Positions 1 to 7,568 of a DNA stretch of 64,000 bases are shown one piece after another. The translations under genes were made by a program, and so were the position numbers. Origin of the DNA: an uncultured Steroidobacter sp. (lineage in GTDB: Bacteria > Pseudomonadota > Gammaproteobacteria > Steroidobacterales > Steroidobacteraceae); assembly GCF_937958065.1 (NCBI RefSeq), contig NZ_CALFXI010000102.1, positions 1 to 64,000 on the forward strand, read 5' to 3'. The notes beneath the pieces are model-generated. The model had not been told where the DNA came from and did no database searches. It saw only the letters and a list, made by a program, of their open reading frames with translations. Position 1 is the first letter of the stretch, and every line of letters starts with the position of its first letter.

Positions 1-127
1 GCCGGCAGATTCCAGAGCAGGCAACGTAGATCTCGGTAGCGTTATGTCTTCCGAATTTTCCCTGTACTATTCTGATGCGCTGTGCCGAGAGATAGAAGAG
101 TTGGCCAAGTTGCTGCCAAAATCTTGA
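1..127 (+). CDS. C-terminal end of an unidentified protein (cut by window start)
   Basis: The second reading frame is open from the first base to a TGA at 125-127, giving about 41 residues that end in an acidic/hydrophobic helix-like tail (SDALCREIEELAKLLPKS). It may be the end of a larger gene outside the window, or only a 27-residue ORF from the ATG at 44. Nothing identifies a family. It precedes a nuclease-like gene on the same strand inside the element next to the tRNA, so membership of the same mobile region is likely but inferred. Confidence 0.4.
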   Translation, partial: PADSRAGNVDLGSVMSSEFSLYYSDALCREIEELAKLLPKS

Positions 128-189
128 TGGTTTGTGTCGGATGGTGGCGGTCCGCTTAAGCCTTGGGCGATTCTGGATTGCAGGTGAAA

Positions 190-1197
190 ATGGATACATT
201 GTCGCGAATGAACGAGACTGATGTCCGGGAGATCATCGTGCGACCGCTTATTCAGCGGCTTGGATATTCTCCTGGGACGGACAACAACGTTCGGACAGAA
301 GTACCCCTACGTTACAGTGCCCGGGTCCTTGGCCACAAAAAGCCAGCGCGGGATCATGCGATGCGAGGCTTTGCCGATTATGTATGCGAAGTCGTTTCGT
401 ATGGAAGATGGACGATCGAGGTTAAGGCGCCAGGTGTTGAGCTGGATCAGGAGGCTTGGGAGCAAGCCTTCAGCTATGCGTCGCATCCAGAGATCGCTGC
501 CGCGCATTTTATGCTGACAAACGGACGGAAGTTTCAGATCTTTTCGATGCTGGAACCCAGGGTTGCTGTTTTGGAATGGGACTACGGAGATGAAAACGCC
601 CATTGGGTGAACATCCAGAATGTCCTCGGTCCCTCGCAAATACGCTCGCGTTTCGCTAGGGAACAGCGGCACACGGGACAGGCTCTTGCGATCGGTCTTG
701 GCGCATCGGCTACCCTCGTGGGCGGCTGGCTTGAGTATGCGGAGTATGATTCGGAAGATCCGAATGTTTCAGCATTACTGCAGCAGTTTACTGGAACTCG
801 AGCAAGCGTCGAGCGAGGCCAAGTGTGCCGAGATGACGCCGGTCTTATACGGGCGCACCTTGTGCTGGCAGGCCCAGCTGCGATTTGGGATGAGTTCAAC
901 CGTGCGGCTGGAGTTGAGGGCTATGACTTCTTTACTGCGGATGAATACATCTCTCAGGACGCTGAAAGGCCGACGATACTTCAAAGTTTGACAACATTCG
1001 GTCTGCCGGCAGGGCACAGCCTACGGGGTCTCCCCGGAATGCCACCCGATGCCTCGCCTACCATTCCAGCTCAACGCCAGCGCATTCACGGAAGCGGTTG
1101 GTTTCCTAGATGGGGATACGATGCGCGGGACGTTTTCAATCGACTTCCGATTGATTTTCCCTCCAGAAATCAGACAACTGATTCAAGGCGGCACTAG
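190..1197 (+). CDS. HsdR_N-type PD-(D/E)XK nuclease-domain protein, C-terminus probably frameshifted
   Basis: The N-terminal half resembles the type I restriction HsdR N-terminal nuclease domain. A conserved start (DVREIIVRPLIQRLGY) is followed by a PD-(D/E)XK signature with Asp in FADY and Glu/Lys in TIEVKAPG, then Gln in EQAFSYA. No helicase motor is attached, so this is a solitary nuclease-like protein of about 335 residues. I start it at the ATG at 190, which has AGGTG just upstream; a TTG at 163 is the alternative. The last 45-50 residues in this frame look like non-coding translation, whereas the +1 frame from about 1049 to 1237 reads like a natural C-terminus (for example IDFRLIFPPEIRQLIQ). 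One extra base near 1040-1050 would explain it. Role in defence is inferred from the domain and the island setting. Confidence 0.65.
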   Translation: MDTLSRMNETDVREIIVRPLIQRLGYSPGTDNNVRTEVPLRYSARVLGHKKPARDHAMRGFADYVCEVVSYGRWTIEVKAPGVELDQEAWEQAFSYASHPEIAAAHFMLTNGRKFQIFSMLEPRVAVLEWDYGDENAHWVNIQNVLGPSQIRSRFAREQRHTGQALAIGLGASATLVGGWLEYAEYDSEDPNVSALLQQFTGTRASVERGQVCRDDAGLIRAHLVLAGPAAIWDEFNRAAGVEGYDFFTADEYISQDAERPTILQSLTTFGLPAGHSLRGLPGMPPDASPTIPAQRQRIHGSGWFPRWGYDARDVFNRLPIDFPSRNQTTDSRRH

Positions 1198-1281
1198 CCA
1201 TAGAGCAAGGGGAGACTTTCGCATTAAGCTCGGCTAAGCTGAGGCGAGATCTCAGAACGGCGCCAATGACCTGTGAGTCAA

Positions 1282-1959
1282 CTAAGTTGCCGGTTGTTTC
1301 GCAGCGCTTGCCTTCGGCGTTCCAAGCTTGCTCGCGGAGTGAACGGCGAGGACGTTGCACACAAATCGGATGCCGCTCCAACGACCGCTGAGTGCCGTTA
1401 CGACGTATTGAGCAGCGAACACGCCGGCAGCAATCCACGGGGAAGCGGACGTGGCATGGACGGTGACTAGCGCAACGGGCACGAGGACGGCGAGCGCCAG
1501 TGACATGAAGACCATGTCACGATACATCAGGAAGAGCTTCTGCGCTTCAGTCACTTCGGCCTCGTACGCCGCCTGCTTATAGAGCTGGTACCACCTTGCG
1601 TTCTGCTCCGCTGGATCCGTGGGTAGCGCGCCAACGTTCTTCTTCAGCGCAGCCATGTTGATACGTGGGTCCGCCGGACCGCACTTAGTAAACGCTTGAG
1701 TTCCGGGTAGCCAGCCGAGCGGTTTCCAGTAGACGAGCATGGACTTCACGTCATGCGGCACCACGTTGACAATGAGCAGTACTGCAACCGGCATCACGGC
1801 GGTGGTCAACACACGACCGAGGCCCACCTGCGTGAGCGATGCACCGCTAACGAGCTCCGGTGCGACGAAGAACAGTACAGCCAGCACATCGGCTATGGCC
1901 AGCAAGACGAGCCATTTCATATTGAGCGACTTGAGTGAGCGCTCGCCGTTGTTTTTCAT
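1282..1959 (-). CDS. Four-TM membrane protein paired with an MBL-fold hydrolase
   Basis: The 225-residue protein has four clear hydrophobic segments, at about residues 14-36, 50-68, 150-171 and 175-192. A soluble central part of about 80 residues carries a conserved-looking PADPRINMAALKKNVGALPTDP stretch. I do not recognise a named family. Its ATG overlaps the TGA of the upstream hydrolase gene by 4 bases (ATGA), so the two are translationally coupled and presumably work together at the inner membrane. The pair sits between a nuclease-like gene and an integrase beside a tRNA. The general pattern of a soluble enzyme plus small multi-TM partner is common among phage-defence and toxin modules, but no function can be assigned from sequence alone. 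Confidence 0.7.
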   Translation of the reverse strand: MKNNGERSLKSLNMKWLVLLAIADVLAVLFFVAPELVSGASLTQVGLGRVLTTAVMPVAVLLIVNVVPHDVKSMLVYWKPLGWLPGTQAFTKCGPADPRINMAALKKNVGALPTDPAEQNARWYQLYKQAAYEAEVTEAQKLFLMYRDMVFMSLALAVLVPVALVTVHATSASPWIAAGVFAAQYVVTALSGRWSGIRFVCNVLAVHSASKLGTPKASAAKQPAT

Positions 1960-2819
1960 CCGTTGTACTCCGTGTCGATCGTGTAGTAACCGTTGGCACC
2001 CGCGTTAATCTGGATCCAGCCATCACGCCGGGTTGTGAGCACATGCCGAGTCTTTCCGGTAGTGCGTACCGGCACGCCGTGATCCTTCACGACCGCTCGA
2101 TAGTCGGGTACGGTTTCTTGTGTTTCATGCTCCTTCGCCTTGTCCGAGATGATGATTGCGCTAGGTTCACAGTGATCGAAAACCTCTGAGCAAAAACCGT
2201 TTTCTCGTCCGTGATGTGACGCCACGAAAATATCCGTGTACTTAAGCTCGTCGCGGAAGTCCTGGCGTTGCAACAGGGATAACCAACCGGGTTTCTCAAG
2301 GTCACCCGGAAACAAGATCTTGGTACCTGCGAACTTGATGAAGATCACCAAACTTAAGTCATTTGTCTTAGTGAAAAACGGATAGTTGTTCCAGAACATG
2401 GTGGCCGTAATTCCACCCATGTGGTCGTCGAACGGATCAAGAAGCGGCTGGTTATAAACGGCGCAGGCATTGACGTAGCGCTCGGCATCATTCGTGAGTG
2501 GCCCACCGAGTTGCTTGATGGCTCGCATCTGGTCTCCGGTGTAACTCGGATTCCGGTATAGCCCGTGAACGTAGATACCTGCATCCCACAATCCTTGTAG
2601 ATCGGACATGTGGTCTTGGTCAGCGTTTGTGATGAACAGGTAGTCGAGCCTGTTACGGCCAAGTGTGTGTTTGATATATGTGCTCGGATGCCAGGCGTTT
2701 GTGCAGCCGGAATCGATCATGGCGAGTCGACCACCGACTAATCCGTTGACGTGCTGAAGCATCGCGCAAGCGCCATGTTCGACATCCCAAACGCGAAGTC
2801 GCATTTCCCCCTGGAGCAT
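1956..2819 (-). CDS. ComEC-like metallo-beta-lactamase-fold hydrolase
   Basis: This 287-residue protein has the metallo-beta-lactamase fold in the ComEC/Rec2-type arrangement: an early MIDSG strand, a metal-binding segment reading TNADQDHMSD, a central FPGDLE with the bridging Asp, and SHHGRENG near residue 200. In classical members the first metal ligand is His (HxxxDH); here that place is Asn. The DH, the GD and SHHG are intact, so a metal site is probably present but altered. It lacks the ComEC membrane domain, so it is not a DNA-uptake channel. It is the first gene of a two-gene unit with the downstream four-TM protein. Substrate is unknown; nucleic acids or nucleotides are the usual targets of this branch. 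Confidence 0.75.
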   Translation of the reverse strand: MLQGEMRLRVWDVEHGACAMLQHVNGLVGGRLAMIDSGCTNAWHPSTYIKHTLGRNRLDYLFITNADQDHMSDLQGLWDAGIYVHGLYRNPSYTGDQMRAIKQLGGPLTNDAERYVNACAVYNQPLLDPFDDHMGGITATMFWNNYPFFTKTNDLSLVIFIKFAGTKILFPGDLEKPGWLSLLQRQDFRDELKYTDIFVASHHGRENGFCSEVFDHCEPSAIIISDKAKEHETQETVPDYRAVVKDHGVPVRTTGKTRHVLTTRRDGWIQINAGANGYYTIDTEYNG

Positions 2820-2999
2820 GACTTAAGCGCCCGCCTTGTTTATGTTGTTCGCGGCGATGTGAGGGCAGGCATTGATGTTTCAAGGTCGCGGCGAGCGGCA
2901 AATGTGGACGCGATCTAACATGCTGTTTTTATTTGCTTTATTTATTGCCCCATGCAGTTAGCGGGCAGCTGCATTCGATCGGCAGCTACCCGAAAGGCG

Positions 3000-4203
3000 C
3001 TAGGACGTTCGGCGAAAGGGAATGATCGCTGCTCCGCCGCGAAGGGCGTCGAGATGATCTGCCCAGGCCTGCATCATCTTCCGTCGATCCTGTAGTCGCG
3101 TCGACCGGTTATAGGCCGCACGAACTTTGTTCCGTTCGGCATGGGCAAGCTGCAGCTCGATCAAATCCGAGTTCCACCCTTGCTCATTCAGGCAAGTTGA
3201 TGCCATGGACCTAAACCCGTGCCCGGTCATTTCCTCCTGACCATAGCCGAGTCGGCGCAATGCTGCGTTGATGGTGTTTTCTGACATCGGCCGCTCTCTG
3301 CTTCGCAGCGAGGGGAAGACATATCGGCTCACACCCGTGAGTGGCAGCAAGTCTCTGAGAATCTGCACGGCTTGCTGGGGTAACGGCACGATATGCGCTT
3401 CGCGCATCTTCATTCGCGCGCCAGGAATGCGCCACTCTGCGGCGTCGAAGTTGATCTCAGACCATTCCGCGTGTCTTAGTTCACCAGGGCGAAGAAATAC
3501 GAGTGGCGCCAACCTCAGCGCCGCATGCGTCACGGGCTGACCACAGTAGCCGTCGATGGCCCTCAGCAGATGATCAATCGCAATCGGGTCAGTGATCGCG
3601 GCATGGTGTGTAGTCACGATTGGAGCCAGCGCCCCGCGAAGATCAACCGAGATGTCACGTTCCGCGCGGCCAGTCGCGATGGCATAGCGAAACACTTGGC
3701 CGACTCGCTGCCTTGTTCGATGTGCCGTTTCGTGCGTGCCGCGTGCCTCGATCAGTCGTAGCGCTCCCAGCAGTTCCGGCGCGGTAATCTTGGAAATAGG
3801 TCGCGATCCGAGGCGAGGGTAGACGAACGTCGAGAGCATCCAGCGAGCTTTGTCGTAAGTGACCGACGCCAGCTTCTTCGCCTGGAGTGCCAACCATTCT
3901 TCGGCTACCAGCTCGAAGGTGACTTGCCGAGCTTCCTTTGCAGCCTTGCGCTCAGCGCTGGGGTCAATACCCCTGTGCCACCATCCGCCGCGCGTCTTCA
4001 CGACGAGTACGCGCGAGCTTCAGCGAGACTTCCGGATACACGCCCAACGACAACTCGCGCTCTTTCCCATGGAAGCGATACTTGAATCGCCACCAGCGCC
4101 CGCCGTTCGGTTGAACGAACAGATACAGGCCGTCGCCGTCGAATAGCTTGATCGGCTTTTCCGTCGCCCTTGCCGAACGGATTTCGAGTTCCGTCAACGC
4201 CAT
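3000..4203 (-). pseudogene. Tyrosine recombinase (P4-type, DUF4102) with a +1 frameshift
   Basis: The gene encodes a P4-type integrase. The N-terminal arm-binding domain (MALTELEIRSA, LYLFVQPNGGRWWRFKYR) lies in one frame, from 4203 to about 3970. The core-binding and catalytic domains follow in the next frame (GIDPSAERKAAKEA onward) to the stop at 3000. Catalytic residues are visible: Arg in LRPGELR, His/Arg in GHGFR, His in LAHAE and the nucleophile Tyr in RAAYNRS. The break is a run of four C at 3970-3973 (+ strand) where three would restore the usual VAQGIDPSAE junction. This is either a real inactivating insertion or a homopolymer sequencing error. Its start is 180 bases from the 3' end of tRNA-Leu, the usual position for an integrase that uses the tRNA end as attachment site. 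Confidence 0.85.
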
Positions 4204-4207
4204 CAAA

Positions 4208-4270
4208 AGTTCCCCCCACGAATTCGATTCCCGGCCACTTTGCGAGTGGAGTTCCCCCCAAAGTTCCCCC
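4208..4270. repeat. Three short direct repeats upstream of the integrase (possible arm-type sites)
   Basis: Three copies of AGTTCCCCC(C) occur at 4208-4217, 4250-4259 and 4262-4270. They lie between the integrase start codon and the tRNA. The first copy also supplies the G-rich stretch in front of the integrase ATG. Short direct repeats in this position are typical of integrase arm-binding sites. That role is inferred from position and repetition only. Confidence 0.4.
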
Positions 4271-4319
4271 GACGCGTGATACGCTGTCCACAGACAATCG
4301 GATCTCGCGGTGGAACGTA

Positions 4320-4341
4320 AAACCCTAGATATCTAGGGTTT
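4320..4341. terminator. Perfect 22-bp palindrome between integrase and tRNA
   Basis: Bases 4320-4341 form a perfect palindrome centred on GATATC, with arms AAACCCTAG and CTAGGGTTT. Read on the minus strand it lies downstream of tRNA-Leu and is followed by a fourth T. It could therefore act as a weak intrinsic terminator for the tRNA transcript. A recombinase or regulator binding site is the alternative. Confidence 0.4.
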
Positions 4342-4353
4342 GGTGGAGTAGGA

Positions 4354-4375
4354 GCGGACTTTAGAAGAAGTCCGC
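4354..4375. terminator. Hairpin just downstream of tRNA-Leu
   Basis: GCGGACTT at 4354-4361 and AAGTCCGC at 4368-4375 form an 8-bp stem with a six-base loop. It lies 11 bases beyond the tRNA 3' end on the minus strand. No T tract follows directly. It may be a processing or termination element for the tRNA. Confidence 0.35.
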
Positions 4376-4386
4376 GGATCGAGAGA

Positions 4387-4729
4387 TGGTGCCCGGGACC
4401 GGAATCGAACCGGTACGGAGTTGCCCCCGAGGGATTTTCGTACTCGCTACAGCTTTCGCTGCAACCGGCCGACTCTAGAATCAGCTGGTTTTTGGAGTCT
4501 GGACTTTCTCTTTGTCGTGTCCCGCGAGAACGTCGCGGAAGTTAGACAGGGGCCGTCAAGTCTCTACACTTTCCTGGCGGACCAGGCTTAGCTCGGGATT
4601 GCAGGCACGCGCGCGGTGAAGCGGAGCGTGAGGCTGGTTCCCCGAATTTGACCCCATTCACGCCGGCCGTTTCCGAGCCGGGTGCTCAAATTTCAAGTCC
4701 CTTGCGTCTACCAATTTCGCCACCCGGGC
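4387..4729 (-). tRNA. tRNA-Leu(UAA), interrupted by a group I intron
   Basis: On the minus strand the 5' exon runs from 4729 to 4695 and the 3' exon from 4438 to 4387, with CCA encoded at 4389-4387. Joined, they give an 87-nt class II tRNA. The acceptor stem is GCCCGGG/CCCGGGC, the D-arm is GCG/CGC, and the anticodon stem is AGGGA/TCCCT. The loop CTTAAAA yields anticodon TAA; there is a long variable arm and a T-arm ACCGG/CCGGT with loop TTCGATT. The break falls between anticodon bases 34 and 35, the exact site of the cyanobacterial tRNA-Leu(UAA) intron. The 3' end faces the integrase and is probably the element's attachment site. Standard tRNA scans are likely to miss or split this gene. Confidence 0.9.
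4439..4694 (-). ncRNA. Group I self-splicing intron in the tRNA-Leu(UAA) anticodon loop
   Basis: The 256-nt insert follows the U at position 34 and ends with G, as group I introns do. Core elements are recognisable and match the tRNA-Leu(UAA) IC3 type known from cyanobacteria and plastids. These are a TTCGGGGAACC / GCAATCCCGAGC P4-type pair, GCTAAGCC, the P7 pair in AGAGACTTGACGG and AAAGTCC, and a P9-like hairpin CAGC-GAAA-GCTG close to the 3' splice site. The exon CUU can pair with GAG at intron positions 8-10, giving the expected U-G wobble at the 5' splice site. No homing endonuclease ORF is present. Self-splicing is inferred; whether the tRNA depends on it rests on there being no intron-free copy elsewhere. 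Confidence 0.88.
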
Positions 4730-4822
4730 ACGGGCGGGCCGACATTGTAAGCCAGTCGAGGGCAGCATGCTAAACTGCGCGCGCACAAACCATTACACAC
4801 AGAACTTAGCGCGACACCCAGC

Positions 4823-5470
4823 ATGCTTGCACAGGTCGCTGCGACTTCGCCGCAGCCGCAATTAGAAGCGCGCGCCGTCCATTTGTGGCGCGGCGAAAAA
4901 CACCTGTTACGCGGCGTGTCCTTTGCGCTTTACAGCGGCGAGCTGCTGCAGGTGGTGGGGCCGAACGGGGTGGGCAAGACCAGCCTGTTGCGCTGTGTGG
5001 CGGGGCTGTTGCCGACGGAGTCGGGCGAGATCGTCTGGCAGGGGCGGCAGTTGCCGGAGGGGCGCGACGAGTTCCATCGCGAGCTGGCGTATCTGGCGCA
5101 CGTCAACGGCCTGAAATCCGACCTCACTGCACTGGAGAATCTGCACTTTGGCGTATCGATCCGGCGCCCAGTCACTACGGAGGAGTTGCGCGAAACTCTC
5201 CAGGTACTGCACGTGGAAGCCTGCGCAGACTTGCCGGTGCGCGCGCTGTCGGCGGGGCAGAAGCGTCGAGTCGCTCTGGCCCGCATCATGCTGACGCGCG
5301 CGGCGCTGTGGATTCTGGACGAGCCGATCACCAACCTCGACAAGGCCGGCATCGCGCTGTTCGAAGCGCGCATCGCCGAGCACATGCGCGCCGGCGGCAT
5401 GATCCTGACAGCCGCGCATCAGCTCTTGCTTCAGGGGCAGCCTGGGGTGCGCACCTTGGAGTTGCGCTGA
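4823..5470 (+). CDS. ccmA: Haem exporter ATP-binding protein CcmA
   Basis: This 215-residue ABC ATPase energises the CcmABCD complex, which delivers and releases haem-loaded CcmE in cytochrome c maturation. The Walker A motif is GPNGVGKTS, the signature is LSAGQKRRVALAR and Walker B is LWILDEP. The length is normal. It opens a nine-gene run; its TGA overlaps the ccmB ATG (ATGA). The low spacing throughout means one transcript, probably started in the 90 bases after the tRNA gene. Confidence 0.95.
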   Translation: MLAQVAATSPQPQLEARAVHLWRGEKHLLRGVSFALYSGELLQVVGPNGVGKTSLLRCVAGLLPTESGEIVWQGRQLPEGRDEFHRELAYLAHVNGLKSDLTALENLHFGVSIRRPVTTEELRETLQVLHVEACADLPVRALSAGQKRRVALARIMLTRAALWILDEPITNLDKAGIALFEARIAEHMRAGGMILTAAHQLLLQGQPGVRTLELR

Positions 5471-6171
5471 TGCAGTCGTCCATTCCGACGACGCCCGGAC
5501 TGGGCAAAATCCTGATGCTGGTGCTGGCGCGCGATCTGCGGCTCGCCGTGCGCCATTGGGATCAGGTGCTTCAGCCGCTGATCTTTTTCGTGATCGTCAC
5601 GACGCTGTTCCCGCTGGCCATCAGTCCCGCGCTGGACGAGTTGCGCAAGATTTCGCCCGGAGTGGTGTGGGTGGCTGCCATGCTCTCGTCGCTGCTGGCG
5701 CTCGAATCGCTGTTCCGGCCGGACGTCGAAGACGGGACCATGGAGCAGTGGGTGCTGTCGGGCCAGCCCTTGTCGCTGCTGCTGCTGGCGAAGACCCTGA
5801 CGCATTGGCTGCTGACAGGGCTGCCATTGGTGTTGATGGCACCGATCGTGGGAACTGCTTTGGGAATGCCGCAGTCTGTATGGCCGGTGTTGGTCGCAAC
5901 CCTGGCGCTGGGCACCGGGTCGCTCTCGGTCCTTGGCGCCATCGGGGCGGCTCTCACGGTGAGTGTCCGCCGCGGCAGTGTGCTGTTAGCGTTGCTGGTG
6001 CTGCCGCTGGAGATGCCGGTACTGATCTTTGGCGCCCGCGCCGTGGATCTCGCGATGCACGGCGAACCGGTGGCCGGTCCGCTAAACTTGCTGGCAGCGT
6101 TGTTGTTGTTCTTCGTCAGCCTGGGGCCGTTCGCCATGGCTGCCGCCATGCGGATCAGTGTGGAGTCCTAA
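5470..6171 (+). CDS. ccmB: Haem exporter permease CcmB
   Basis: The 233-residue protein is almost entirely hydrophobic, with six membrane segments and a CcmB-type start (LMLVLARDLRLAVRHWDQVLQPLIFFVIVTTLFPLAI). It is the membrane partner of CcmA in the inner membrane. I take the ATG at 5470, which overlaps the ccmA stop. The length matches the family at about 220-230 residues. The next gene starts 8 bases later. Confidence 0.95.
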   Translation: MQSSIPTTPGLGKILMLVLARDLRLAVRHWDQVLQPLIFFVIVTTLFPLAISPALDELRKISPGVVWVAAMLSSLLALESLFRPDVEDGTMEQWVLSGQPLSLLLLAKTLTHWLLTGLPLVLMAPIVGTALGMPQSVWPVLVATLALGTGSLSVLGAIGAALTVSVRRGSVLLALLVLPLEMPVLIFGARAVDLAMHGEPVAGPLNLLAALLLFFVSLGPFAMAAAMRISVES

Positions 6172-6179
6172 ATAAAGCT

Positions 6180-6917
6180 ATGTGGCTGTGGTTTCACAAG
6201 CTCAGCTCGCCGCCTTACGCCTACCGCACGGCGGGCCTGATGCGTCCGTGGCTGTTCTGGCCGGCGATTCTGTTGATGGTGATCGGCGCGGTGGGCGGGC
6301 TGGTGCTCGCGCCCGAGGATTACCAGCAGAAGGATGCATTCCGCATCATTTATGTCCACGTGCCCAGCGCGTCGCTATCGCTGATGATCTACACCATCAT
6401 GGCCGTGGCGGCGGGTGTCGGCATTATCTGGCGCATCAAGCTGGCTCACGCGGTGGCGGCGGCCTGCGCGCCCATCGGTGCGTGGTTTACCGTCGCGACC
6501 CTCGTGACCGGCTCGATTTACGGCAAGCCGATGTGGGGCACCTGGTGGGAATGGGATCCGCGGCTCACCTCGGAACTGATCCTGCTCTTCTTATATCTGG
6601 GCTACATGGCCCTGCGAGCGTCATTTGACGACACCCAGCGGGCCGACCGCGCCAGTGCGATTCTGGCCATCGTCGGTGTGGTCAATGTGCCCATCGTCAA
6701 ATACTCAGTGGTCTGGTGGAACAGCTTGCACCAGGGCCCCAGTATCTCGAAACTTGCCGCCCCCTCCATCGAAGGGTCGATGCTCTGGCCGTTGTTGATC
6801 ATGATGCTGGCCTTCATCCTGTACTTCGGCGCGGTGCTCTGCGATCGCTTGCGAGGGGAGATCCTCAGACGCGAGCGTAACGCCAGCTGGTTAAGCGAAA
6901 GCCTTGCCTCATCATGA
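6180..6917 (+). CDS. ccmC: Haem lyase/transporter subunit CcmC
   Basis: CcmC loads haem on periplasmic CcmE. The 245-residue polytopic protein shows the tryptophan-rich WWD signature (MWGTWWEWDPRLTSELIL) between membrane segments, with histidines in the flanking periplasmic loops (YVHVPSA and LHQGPS) that serve as haem ligands in the family. The ATG at 6180 is the first that begins a typical CcmC N-terminus (MWLWFHKLSSPP). The stop overlaps the start of ccmD. Confidence 0.95.
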   Translation: MWLWFHKLSSPPYAYRTAGLMRPWLFWPAILLMVIGAVGGLVLAPEDYQQKDAFRIIYVHVPSASLSLMIYTIMAVAAGVGIIWRIKLAHAVAAACAPIGAWFTVATLVTGSIYGKPMWGTWWEWDPRLTSELILLFLYLGYMALRASFDDTQRADRASAILAIVGVVNVPIVKYSVVWWNSLHQGPSISKLAAPSIEGSMLWPLLIMMLAFILYFGAVLCDRLRGEILRRERNASWLSESLASS

Positions 6918-7105
6918 ACTTGAAAGACGTACTTGACATGGGGGATTACGGCGTTTACGTCTGGTCCTGCTATGGGCTGGTGCTGGCCGTGCTGGTGCTG
7001 AACGTGTGGCTGGCGCGTCGCTCGCTGGCCGAACAGGTGCTGAACGCCAGGCGCCGGCTGAAGATCGCTGATTCAACCCACTCGGAGTCCTCCTCGTCGT
7101 CATGA
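6914..7105 (+). CDS. ccmD: Small haem exporter subunit CcmD
   Basis: CcmD is a small single-span protein that holds the CcmC-CcmE complex together and helps release holo-CcmE. This one has 63 residues: one membrane helix (VYVWSCYGLVLAVLVLNVW), a basic cytoplasmic stretch (ARRSLAEQVLNARRRLK) and a Ser-rich end. The start overlaps ccmC and the end overlaps ccmE by 4 bases. Confidence 0.92.
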   Translation: MNLKDVLDMGDYGVYVWSCYGLVLAVLVLNVWLARRSLAEQVLNARRRLKIADSTHSESSSSS

Positions 7106-7560
7106 CCCCTCGCCGCCGCCGCATGACGTTGGTTGCACTGATCGTCCTGGGCGTGGGCGCGGCCACCGCGTTCGCGCTGACCGCCTTCCAGGACAATCTG
7201 CTGTACTTCTATTCGCCGTCGGACGTGACCGCGGGCAAGGCACCGAAGGATCGAGTGTTCCGCGTCGGCGGCATGGTTCCCGAAGGCAGTTTCACTCGGG
7301 AATCCGGCAGCCTCGAAGCGCACTTCGTGCTCACGGACTACGCTCATGAGGTGAAGGTCAGCTATACCGGCGTGCTGCCGGATCTGTTTCGCGAGGGGCA
7401 GGGCGTGATCGCGCGCGGTCGCATGGGCCCCGACGGCGTGTTCGTCGCCGAGGAAGTGCTCGCCAAGCACGACGAGAACTACATGCCGCCGGAAGTGGCG
7501 AAGACGCTGAAAAAACAGCATGAGAAGCCCACGGCCAGCGGGCCGTTGCCCACCACTTAG
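7102..7560 (+). CDS. ccmE: Periplasmic haem chaperone CcmE
   Basis: CcmE binds haem covalently in the periplasm and passes it to CcmF/H. The 152-residue protein has an N-terminal anchor (residues 8-27) and an OB-fold domain. The key HDENY motif is present, with the haem-linked His at residue 123 and Tyr at 127. The basic RRRRM start fits an inside-positive anchor. It begins inside the end of ccmD and is followed 8 bases later by ccmF. Confidence 0.96.
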   Translation: MTPRRRRMTLVALIVLGVGAATAFALTAFQDNLLYFYSPSDVTAGKAPKDRVFRVGGMVPEGSFTRESGSLEAHFVLTDYAHEVKVSYTGVLPDLFREGQGVIARGRMGPDGVFVAEEVLAKHDENYMPPEVAKTLKKQHEKPTASGPLPTT

Positions 7561-7568
7561 GAAGTGAC

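Noticed and set aside
4387..4729. tRNA-Leu broken by insertion of the mobile element
   Set aside because: The insert has the group I intron core and splice-site features, and the spliced exons give a perfect tRNA. The integrase lies outside the tRNA, beyond its intact 3' end.
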